Assembly: GCF_017355915.2 (NCBI RefSeq)
Contig: NZ_JAFEUV020000017.1
Span: 1 to 64,000, forward strand
Direction: 5' to 3'
DNA: 64,000 nt
Source of the DNA: Telluribacter roseus
Lineage (GTDB): Bacteria > Bacteroidota > Bacteroidia > Cytophagales > Spirosomataceae
Made by a program: the position numbers and the translations under genes
Notes under the pieces: model-generated
Databases searched by the model: none
The model's input: the letters and a program-made list of their open reading frames with translations, nothing else
What the model was told of the DNA's origin: nothing
Part shown: piece by piece, positions 52,585 through 59,252 of the stretch
Numbering within the stretch: the first letter of the stretch is position 1
How the letters are laid out: every line of letters begins with the position of its first letter

Positions 52585-52624
52585 GATTTCTTACCCAATC
52601 ATACTGTTCAATAATTAATCAAAA

Positions 52625-53500
52625 ATGAAACTAGTACAGATTATTTTCGTCGCGTGCTTGCTGGGCTTGTCTAACCTTTCCTTCGGAGCCAAGGTAGACT
52701 CCCTGGATATACCCAGTGCCGCCATGGGCAAGACCTACAAGGCCGCGGTGGTACTGCCTGCCTCCTACGCTAACAGCAGCAAACCTTACCCGGTGCTGTA
52801 TCTGCTGCACGGAGGCGGTGGCCGCTTCAGCGACTGGCTGTCCAATACGCCCGATAAAATGCTGCTTCATAAGCTGGCCGATCAGTATAACCTCATTATT
52901 GTAACACCCGAAGGCGAACGACTCGGCGGTTACCTGGACAGCCCGTTTCAGAAGGACAACAAATTTGAAACGTACATCACCAAGGAGGTGGTAGAGAAGA
53001 TTGATGGCACCTACCGCACTATCCGTGACCGCAAGGGGCGCGTCATTACGGGCCTCAGCATGGGGGGCCACGGGGCCTTGTTCCTGTCGGGGCGGCACCC
53101 GGAGCTGTACTGTGCGGCGGGTAGTATGAGTGGTGCCCTTGACCTGAATGCGGATACCTGGAAGATCACCCCTGAGTTTGCCAAGCAAATAGCACCGGGC
53201 TTTGAGCGTATCCTGGGTCCCAAGGGGGCTACGCCCGATCAGTATGCCGCTCATTCAGTAGTGTACATGGCGGAGAAGATGAAGACCAACGATGTAAGGA
53301 TTATTATTGACTGCGGCGTAGATGACTTTCTGATCGAGCCCAACCGTGAGCTGCACCGCAGACTGGTGTACAACAAGACGCCTCACGACTACATCGAGCG
53401 CCCCGGCGGCCATACCTGGGACTACTGGGAAAACTCTCTCCCCTACCACGTCCTGTTCTTCCACAAGATCCTCAAGGCGAATGGTAGTGTGATTCCTTGA
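52625..53500 (+). CDS. Secreted esterase (short form)
   Basis: A 291-residue esterase with a Sec signal peptide (1-22, ...SNLSFGA) but without the E-set domain of its two upstream neighbours. The catalytic elements are YPVLYLLHGGGGRFSDWL (about residues 50-67), the nucleophile Ser in VITGLSMGGHGALF (about 140-153), an acidic residue in IIIDCGVDDFLIEPN and the His in RPGGHTWDYWENSL near 270. It is closest in layout to the Esterase_D/S-formylglutathione-hydrolase-like secreted esterases of Bacteroidota. Three esterases in a row suggests deacylation of a heavily substituted glycan. Element C lies directly behind the stop. Confidence 0.9.
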   Translation: MKLVQIIFVACLLGLSNLSFGAKVDSLDIPSAAMGKTYKAAVVLPASYANSSKPYPVLYLLHGGGGRFSDWLSNTPDKMLLHKLADQYNLIIVTPEGERLGGYLDSPFQKDNKFETYITKEVVEKIDGTYRTIRDRKGRVITGLSMGGHGALFLSGRHPELYCAAGSMSGALDLNADTWKITPEFAKQIAPGFERILGPKGATPDQYAAHSVVYMAEKMKTNDVRIIIDCGVDDFLIEPNRELHRRLVYNKTPHDYIERPGGHTWDYWENSLPYHVLFFHKILKANGSVIP

Positions 53501-53565
53501 TGAAATGTTATTGAATTTAGGCAGCTTGTAAAACTTTTGCTCGCAATCTGAATTCGAAGGCAGGG

Positions 53566-53688
53566 CCAGCTATGGCCCTCCTCCGCCGGGCGGGCGGCGC
53601 TCTCCCCACACCTCTGTAATCTTTTGGCCTGCGCAAGCCCTACGCACAAATGCCAAAAGATTAAGGTCGGTTTAGGGGAGAGCTGGTA
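53566..53688 (-). ncRNA. Conserved structured element, copy C
   Basis: On the minus strand: TACCA, outer helix GCTCTCCCC/GGGGAGAGC (53675-53683 with 53599-53607), loop strands TAAACCGACCT and CAGAGGTGT, 12-bp inner helix (53652-53663 with 53617-53628), apical GTGCGTAGGGCTTGCGCAG (53629-53647), then a CCGCC-N5-GGCGG hairpin (53583-53597), where a C-G pair replaces the G-C pair of copies A and B, and a diverged GAGGGC tail. It starts 66 bases after the third esterase stop and reads toward it. Confidence 0.58.
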
Positions 53689-53775
53689 AACTTGGTTGAA
53701 TAACCCTGTTAGTAATAGAGATGTTAATTTTAAACTTGGACTATTATTGCTACCAAACATTAACAATGTGTTCTC

Positions 53776-53899
53776 TATCAGCCCTCTCATAAGCCGACCT
53801 TATTTTACAGCTATATGTGCGGCTGGTTTGCGCAGAGCTGTAAAATACAGAGGCGTTGAGAGGGCGAGGCCCGCTCGGCCGTGAGGGCGAAAGCTAGCA
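53776..53899 (+). ncRNA. Conserved structured element, copy B
   Basis: TATCA, outer helix GCCCTCTCA/TGAGAGGGC (53781-53789 with 53857-53865), loop strands TAAGCCGACCT and CAGAGGCGT, a 12-bp perfect inner helix (53801-53812 with 53836-53847), apical GTGCGGCTGGTTTGCGCAG (53817-53835), GGCC-N5-GGCC hairpin (53868-53880) and GTGAGGGCGAAAGCTAGCA. The apical and 3' parts match copy A at 17 of 19 and 29 of 34 positions, while the helices have unrelated sequences. It lies in a convergent intergenic region with no obvious downstream gene to regulate. Confidence 0.6.
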
Positions 53900-54006
53900 T
53901 TACACAGCTAAATTGGAATTAGGTCAATAGAAATCTGGGACAAATGTAAACAACTAAATTACCCAATAAAGACAAGACAAAGATTATAAGAGGGTATAAA
54001 GCAAAT

Positions 54007-54036
54007 AGCCCCGAACGTACTGATGCGTTCGGGGCT
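54007..54036. terminator. Terminator of the GH3/hydrolase operon
   Basis: An 11-bp perfect stem AGCCCCGAACG/CGTTCGGGGCT with an 8-base loop. On the minus strand it lies 19 bases after the hydrolase stop; TTATTATTAC on the other side would also allow termination of plus-strand transcripts. Confidence 0.8.
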
Positions 54037-54055
54037 TTATTATTACTGAAATACC

Positions 54056-54835
54056 TTACTTCGCTTTATCCAGCAACTCTACCAGCTCCTGGGGCTTCGA
54101 CCACTGGGGGTTGTGGTCGGCGCTCATCTCGATGTAGTTCCAGCCGCGCTCCTTAGCGCGCTGGGCAAACCGGAAAAACCCATCCTCCTCTGGCTTCTTA
54201 CCCGGATCTACGGTCAGGATGTAGGTAACGGGTAGCTGACGCGCGGCCGCATTTTTCAGCGAGATGGGTTCGGTCAGCGTTTTCACCGGATGCGGTACAT
54301 CCTTGGGTGGCTTCTGATCAGCCTTCACCCAGGCCGGTACCAGAAAGCCGTCCTTCTCCATACGCCGTATCCCCTCGCTCTGAGCAGGGCTACCCTGCGC
54401 ACTGAACGCGCTCTCTCCGTCGTTGGGTACGAACGCATCCAGGTATACCAGCCGCTTGATCCGATCGGGTATGCGGTCGGCTGCGCCGGTCACTACCATG
54501 CCACCGTAGCTGTGGCCCATCAGGATTACGTCGTGCAAGTCTTCGAACAAGATGGCATTTACCACGTCGTTGATGTGCGTAGTGAGGTTGATATCCTGTG
54601 AAGCCAGGTGTACCCGCTCGCCCTGGCCCGTGAGCGAGGGACGGTACACGTTGTAGCCGCGCGCTGTGAGCATAGAGTCCACTTTCTTGAAGGACCAGCT
54701 TCCGCCCCAGGCGCCGTGTACCAGTACGTAGGTAGGTTGCTTGCCTTTAGCTGCCTGCGCGGTAACTTTGGTAAAAGGGGTCGCTAAAAGGCAGAGCAGC
54801 AGGGCCGCAGCAGTCAGAATGCGATGTGTAGTCAT
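54056..54835 (-). CDS. Secreted alpha/beta-fold hydrolase
   Basis: A 259-residue hydrolase with a signal peptide (1-26, ...FTKVTAQAA). The fold is shown by VLVHGAWGGSWSFKKVDSML (about residues 37-56; HG oxyanion motif), the nucleophile Ser in LMGHSYGGMVVTG (about 103-115) and the C-terminal His in MSADHNPQWSKPQELVELL (about 238-256). It resembles the esterase/salicylate-binding-protein-like alpha/beta hydrolases (Abhydrolase_6); substrate unknown. It starts 2 bases after the GH3 gene stop, so both are translated from one message, and a periplasmic ester-cleaving role alongside the glucosidase is likely. Confidence 0.88.
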   Translation of the reverse strand: MTTHRILTAAALLLCLLATPFTKVTAQAAKGKQPTYVLVHGAWGGSWSFKKVDSMLTARGYNVYRPSLTGQGERVHLASQDINLTTHINDVVNAILFEDLHDVILMGHSYGGMVVTGAADRIPDRIKRLVYLDAFVPNDGESAFSAQGSPAQSEGIRRMEKDGFLVPAWVKADQKPPKDVPHPVKTLTEPISLKNAAARQLPVTYILTVDPGKKPEEDGFFRFAQRAKERGWNYIEMSADHNPQWSKPQELVELLDKAK

Positions 54836-54837
54836 GT

Positions 54838-57177
54838 TTATTTTAAGGTTAAAGCCGCTTTTTTGTACTTAGAAGTACGGGTATCTTTAATAATACCCTT
54901 CCAGTTGAGCCCAAATCCAAAGTCGTAGGCATTTCCTTCTGAGTCTACGTACAGTTTCATATCCCGCGGTACATCTTCAAACTGCTCTTCCACGGTCTTC
55001 ATGTCTGCCGGCATCTGCATGGGCAGCAGCGCCGAGGGCTCGCTGGCTCCGGTAAGGATATCCATCAGGGCCTGATCCTGCACACCAAAGTTGACCATCA
55101 GAGCATTGGTCTGTTTTTCAAATTCACCCACTACCGCCGGGTTGGACATATTCATAGATACGATAACGGGCTTGCCTTTCATCTTAGCGGCTGTCTCCGT
55201 GACCATAGTCAGATCACTGCTGTTGATGGTCTTCGTAGATTTACCCCTATAGGTACGGTTGGTGAAGGTTTCCAGCGGATCGCCACCACCTATACTTGGG
55301 TCACGGGTTCCCTCAGCGGTATAGTCGCCGTACTGGAGGCTGATGGGCACGTAGCCGGTACCACCCGCTTTGGCTTCTTCGCTGTTGTAGCCACCACCGG
55401 AGTTAGGGCTTTCAATGAATACCAGCGCATAGTCGGCCTCGTCGGGATTGTCTGTTACCTTGAAGTACTTCTTTACGATCTCCATGTTCACGGGGTAGTC
55501 CAGCTTTTCGGGCGTAGCCATGCCCAGGAAGTTACGACCAGCCGGAGTGAAGCGCTTAGGTACATACACCGTCTTGTTCTTTGCCAGCGGCAGTACATTC
55601 GCCTTGTTTTTCAGCATCACCACCGACTTCAGCTGCGCCTGATAGCCCGCCTGCATGTACTCGGCCTTACCTACGGTGGCTTTGGTCTCTTCGGGATTGA
55701 GGTACGGATTTTCAAACAGGCCTACGCGGAAGATATTTTTCAGCAACCGCACCGCCGATTGCTCAAAACGTGCGCGCATTTTAGCCTCTCCATGCTCCTT
55801 CACCCCCATCTGGTAGGCCTCTATGACTGGTCCCATTTCGTTGTTTCCGCCGTACTGGTCTACACCGGCCATCAGCGCTTTATAGTGCCGCTCACCTACG
55901 GATAGCTTCTCTACCCCCCACGACTTACCAGTCAGGAATACGTCTACGGCCGTTTCGTCGCCCGTTACGAGCCAGTCGGTACATACTACGCCATCATAGC
56001 CGTACTTGCCACGCAACAGATCGCCAATGATGTACTTGTTGTAGCTGTTGCCCACATTCTCGCCGTACTTTTCGTCCTGGCCGTGGGAGATGGTATAGTA
56101 AGGCATCACGGCCGACGCCATGCTCGTTTTTCCATTCAGTTTAAAAGCACCATTGATAAACGGCAGGAAGTGTGACTTGAAGTTTTTGCCGGGGTACACC
56201 GCGTACTTGCCGTAACCGTAGTGCGCATCGCGTCCGCCCTCGCCGGAGCCACCACCGGGCCAGTGCTTCACCATGGCATTGACACTGTTGAAGCCCCAGC
56301 CGCTACGGATTTCCTTCGCTCCCGTGGAGGTCTGGAAACCGTCGATGTAGGCGCGGGCCATGTCGGTAGCCAGCAGCGGATCTTCACCAAAGGTACCACT
56401 CGCGCGGTTCCAGCGGGGATCCGTAGCTAGGTCTACCTGGGGAGAGAGAGCCGTAGCAATTCCCAGCGCCCGGTACTCGGTAGCGGCAATCTGCCCAAAC
56501 TGACGCACCAGCTCCGGATTAAACGTAGCCGTCAGCCCCAGCGAGCCCGGCCACATGGAGATAGTACCACCGGCTCCCGCGTTGTACTCAGCATCGGCGC
56601 GGGTACCGTGGCGGGGGTCTGAGCTGGTATTGGCCGGAATACCCAGTCCGGTACCTTCCACCAGGGCCTGTACGTTGTTATTCCACTGCGCGGCTATCTC
56701 AGGGCTCTGTACAGAGGTGACCAGGATGTGCCGCAGATTATCTTTGGTTAGAAACTCCTTCTGCTGGTCCGACAGGTCAAACGGCTGAGCGCCACTCTGA
56801 GCGAATACTTTTCCTCCGTAGGTACCCGCAAAGGGTCCACCGGCGGCGGCCGGGATGGGCTGGTGGCGGCTGTACAGCATCAAACCGGCTATCTGCTCTA
56901 CAGACATTCGCGAAGCCAGGTCTTTGGCCCGTACGTCCGCGGATAGGCGCCAGTCCTCGTATTTGTCGAGCTTGCCGTTCTTGTTCAGGTCTTTGAAGGC
57001 AAAGCCATCTACAGTCAGCAGTTTCACACCGGAGGTGGTAGAGTAGCCAAGGGTCTGACCTCCCTTGTTGGTGACGGTTGCAATGGTGCCCGTTTTGGTT
57101 TCGGACCACTTCTGGGCGTGTACCTGCGTGGTCGTCAGCAGGCCACTTAGCGCCAGGAGAATTAGTGTTTTTTTCAT
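54838..57177 (-). CDS. Glycoside hydrolase family 3 beta-glucosidase-like enzyme
   Basis: A 779-residue exported GH3 enzyme. Signal peptide (1-22, ...TTQVHAQ), N-terminal TIM-barrel domain with SSDPRHGTR, ALSPQVDLATDPRWNRASGTFGEDPLL and VKHWPGGGSGEGGRDAH, and the probable nucleophile Asp in YDGVVCTDWLVTGDE (about residue 395). The C-terminal alpha/beta sandwich (from about 515) has SVVMLKNKANVLPLAKNKTVYV and ADYALVFIESPNSGGGYNSEE, and a fibronectin-like end. GH3 enzymes release terminal beta-linked glucose, xylose or N-acetylglucosamine; specificity is not readable. I used the ATG at 57177; a GTG three codons upstream is possible. The hydrolase gene follows after 2 bases. Confidence 0.93.
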   Translation of the reverse strand: MKKTLILLALSGLLTTTQVHAQKWSETKTGTIATVTNKGGQTLGYSTTSGVKLLTVDGFAFKDLNKNGKLDKYEDWRLSADVRAKDLASRMSVEQIAGLMLYSRHQPIPAAAGGPFAGTYGGKVFAQSGAQPFDLSDQQKEFLTKDNLRHILVTSVQSPEIAAQWNNNVQALVEGTGLGIPANTSSDPRHGTRADAEYNAGAGGTISMWPGSLGLTATFNPELVRQFGQIAATEYRALGIATALSPQVDLATDPRWNRASGTFGEDPLLATDMARAYIDGFQTSTGAKEIRSGWGFNSVNAMVKHWPGGGSGEGGRDAHYGYGKYAVYPGKNFKSHFLPFINGAFKLNGKTSMASAVMPYYTISHGQDEKYGENVGNSYNKYIIGDLLRGKYGYDGVVCTDWLVTGDETAVDVFLTGKSWGVEKLSVGERHYKALMAGVDQYGGNNEMGPVIEAYQMGVKEHGEAKMRARFEQSAVRLLKNIFRVGLFENPYLNPEETKATVGKAEYMQAGYQAQLKSVVMLKNKANVLPLAKNKTVYVPKRFTPAGRNFLGMATPEKLDYPVNMEIVKKYFKVTDNPDEADYALVFIESPNSGGGYNSEEAKAGGTGYVPISLQYGDYTAEGTRDPSIGGGDPLETFTNRTYRGKSTKTINSSDLTMVTETAAKMKGKPVIVSMNMSNPAVVGEFEKQTNALMVNFGVQDQALMDILTGASEPSALLPMQMPADMKTVEEQFEDVPRDMKLYVDSEGNAYDFGFGLNWKGIIKDTRTSKYKKAALTLK

Positions 57178-57282
57178 ATATATCACAAATAGTACGTACT
57201 GCTGGCAAGGACCGTGGAGACACGGTCCAGGGTGATTTAAAAGCTTATGACCTATAGCTTACAGCCTACAGCGCAAAGCCCC

Positions 57283-58296
57283 CTACACTACTACTTTTCT
57301 CAGGTTTTGGTAGCTGGTAGTAATGTTCTCGATAGGCTGGGGGGCCATATCCTGCTCCACGAAGAAGTACTTCATACCGGCTATATCAGCAGCGGCGAAT
57401 ATGCGTTTAAAGTCTACTACTCCCGTACCTACTTCCGTGATTGTTTTGAGGTCCTGCCTGATGTCCTTGACGTGCCAGAGCGGGAAGCGTCCCTGCTGCT
57501 GCTTAAACAGCTCCACCGGGTCCTTGCCTGCCTTGGTAGCCCAGGCCAAGTCCAGCTCCATCTTTACCAGATCCTTATCCGTCTGTGACAGGATCAGCTC
57601 GTAGGGCGTTTTACCACCGGCGCTTTCGACCGGATCAAACTCCGTCGCGTGGTTGTGGTAGGCAAAGCCAATACCCGCTTTCTTCGCCGCTTCTCCTGTC
57701 TTCTGAAATACTTCAATAGAATTATTAATCTCATCCAGCGTAGCTACCGGCGTACTCGCACATACCAGGTACGATAGCCCGGCTTCGGCCGCCTCATCCA
57801 CCAGTTGCTGGTAGTTGTCACGCAGGTTGAGCATGGGAGGCATGTTCATAGGGCGCTGCTGATTAGTACCTGCTGGCGCATTTGCTCCTGCCGCAGGGGC
57901 TCCCGCAGGAGCAGCGGGTCCCGGAGTGGATGCTCCCGCAGGGGCGGCTCCCGGAGGAGGTGAAGGCCGACGGAAGGGCGCCCCTCCGGCGTGGTGGGCT
58001 CTCCAGGTCATGCCCAGATCCTCTACGAGTGCTTTGAACTCCTTTGGTTTGTACCCATAATACCCTCCGCGCGTACTGAAGGCCGACTCAATTTCCTTGT
58101 AGCCTACCGCTGCTACCTTCTCCAGGGTACCCTTTGGATCTTCGTTCATAGGGCGGAACAGTGTGAACAACTGAATACCAATAGGTTTGGGTGCACTAAG
58201 CCCAACTAATTCGGCCGCCTGGGACAAGTGAGGCAGAGCTAAGCCACCCAGAGCCAGAGCTCCCGCATTTTTGAGAAAATCTCTTCTATTCTGCAT
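57283..58296 (-). CDS. Tat-exported sugar-phosphate isomerase/epimerase-like protein with low-complexity insert
   Basis: A 337-residue TIM-barrel protein of the xylose-isomerase-like/AP_endonuc_2 family with a twin-Arg signal (MQNRRDFLKNAGALALGGLA, 1-20). The barrel begins at PIGIQLFTLFRPMNEDPKGTLEKVAAVGYKEIE (about 37-69) and has metal-ligand candidates AYHNHATEFDP (about 212-222), KMELDLAWATKAG and WHVKDIR (about 275-281). Between residues about 105 and 152 there is a Pro/Ala/Gly-rich insert (SPPPGAAPAGAST... to NAPAGTNQQ) encoded by repeated GCTCCCGCAGG units, absent from normal family members. The function outside the cytosol is uncertain. It sits downstream of the divergent NUDIX regulator, which probably controls it. 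Confidence 0.87.
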   Translation of the reverse strand: MQNRRDFLKNAGALALGGLALPHLSQAAELVGLSAPKPIGIQLFTLFRPMNEDPKGTLEKVAAVGYKEIESAFSTRGGYYGYKPKEFKALVEDLGMTWRAHHAGGAPFRRPSPPPGAAPAGASTPGPAAPAGAPAAGANAPAGTNQQRPMNMPPMLNLRDNYQQLVDEAAEAGLSYLVCASTPVATLDEINNSIEVFQKTGEAAKKAGIGFAYHNHATEFDPVESAGGKTPYELILSQTDKDLVKMELDLAWATKAGKDPVELFKQQQGRFPLWHVKDIRQDLKTITEVGTGVVDFKRIFAAADIAGMKYFFVEQDMAPQPIENITTSYQNLRKVVV

Positions 58297-58402
58297 GATC
58301 TTTGAAAGGTAAAGTAAAGACTGAATCTGAACAGGTTATTATAGTAAATTAGCAAATGACACAGCACCAGCAACCATTGCGTAACTTGGACACAAAGTAC
58401 GC

Positions 58403-58426
58403 ATTTTAATTATAATTAGTTAAAAT
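58403..58426. promoter_or_regulatory. Inverted repeat ATTTTAA-N10-TTAAAAT, candidate regulator site
   Basis: A 7-bp perfect inverted repeat in the divergent region between the isomerase-like gene and the NUDIX regulator gene. It is a natural candidate for the regulator's operator; AT-richness lowers specificity. Confidence 0.35.
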
Positions 58427-58464
58427 TGGATAAGTATTATTTTTTAGATTAAAAAATTAGACCC

Positions 58465-59232
58465 GTGGATCAAGAACAAGAAGACATACTTAAGTACGAT
58501 CAGGGCACATTTCACCCTGGATTCTCGGTAGACTGCGTCATATTCGGCTTTCATGCTAATCAGCTACGCGTACTCCTGCTCAAGATGAAAGGTGCCGATG
58601 TGTGGGCCTTGCCAGGAGGATTTGTATTCAAAGATGAAGATGTAGAAGAAGCCGCTAACCGGGTGCTGCAATTACGAACGGGACTGGACAATATATTCCT
58701 GCGCCAGTTTCACTTGTTTGGCAAGCCTGATCGCTCCCAGCCGGATTTCAACGCCAAGCTACTTCGCCAGCGACAGATTCCATTCGCCCCTAATCACTGG
58801 TTTCTGCAGCGGTTCATTACGCTTGGCTTTTATGCCCTGGTCGAGTATTCACGGGTTACCCCCCGCCCGGACACCAACTCCGAAGCCTGTGAATGGTGGG
58901 ACTTACAGCAGGTACCTGCCCTGATGCAGGATCATAGACAAATTCTGGACAAGGCGCTGGAAGCCCTGCGTCTGCAACTGGCATATCAGCCTATTGGGTA
59001 CAACCTGCTGGCGGAGAAGTTTACGATGCCTGAGCTGCAGCGCCTCTACGAAACCATCCTGGGCAAGCAGCTGGACCGGCGTAATTTTCAGCGGAAGATA
59101 CTGGCCTATGACATACTGGAGCGGCTGGATGAACGCCGTAGCGGCGTAGCGCACAAAGCGCCTTATCTGTATCGGTTTAATCTGGAAAAGTACCAGCAGG
59201 CGCTGGAACAGGGACTGGAAGGCGGATGGTAG
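58465..59232 (+). CDS. NrtR/AraR-type NUDIX-domain transcriptional regulator
   Basis: A 255-residue regulator. An N-terminal NUDIX fold (about residues 15-150: FSVDCVIFGFHANQLRVLLLKM, WALPGGFVFKDEDVEEAANRVLQLRTGL) is followed by a winged-helix domain (about 165-240: YNLLAEKFTMPELQRLYETIL, LDRRNFQRKILAYDILERLDE) as in NrtR and Bacteroides AraR. The NUDIX box GFVFKDE...RVLQLRTG has lost the catalytic Glu residues of the REUxEE core, so it should bind, not hydrolyse, its ligand. Translation starts at GTG 58465; no suitable ATG lies before the NUDIX fold. It is divergent from the GH3/isomerase genes, its likely targets, with a sugar as probable effector. Confidence 0.9.
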   Translation: MDQEQEDILKYDQGTFHPGFSVDCVIFGFHANQLRVLLLKMKGADVWALPGGFVFKDEDVEEAANRVLQLRTGLDNIFLRQFHLFGKPDRSQPDFNAKLLRQRQIPFAPNHWFLQRFITLGFYALVEYSRVTPRPDTNSEACEWWDLQQVPALMQDHRQILDKALEALRLQLAYQPIGYNLLAEKFTMPELQRLYETILGKQLDRRNFQRKILAYDILERLDERRSGVAHKAPYLYRFNLEKYQQALEQGLEGGW

Positions 59233-59252
59233 GCGGGGCTACCATCCGTGCT

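Larger units (their letters stand above)
53501..54055. other. 555-base convergent region carrying structured elements C and B
   Basis: Between the esterase operon (+) and the GH3/hydrolase operon (-) lie two inversely oriented copies of the repeated structured element (C at 53566-53688 on the minus strand, B at 53776-53899 on the plus strand), about 87 bases apart, and the terminator at 54007-54036. No protein gene is supported. Confidence 0.6.

Noticed and set aside
53696-53884. 62-codon frame across structured element B
   Set aside because: The bases are better explained as the repeated structured element; the frame is not kept in copy A or copy C.
47859-53899. Elements A, B and C as integron attC sites
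   Set aside because: GTTGGGA/GTTGAGA at the right outer helix resembles a GTTRRRY core, but copy C has GTGGGGA and the left arm lacks the matching RYYYAAC. The strongly conserved internal and apical loops are not an attC feature, and no integrase or cassette array is nearby.
47859-53899. Elements A, B and C as MITEs with terminal inverted repeats
   Set aside because: MITE ends are conserved in sequence; here the outer helix sequences differ between copies while pairing is kept, and no target-site duplication was seen.
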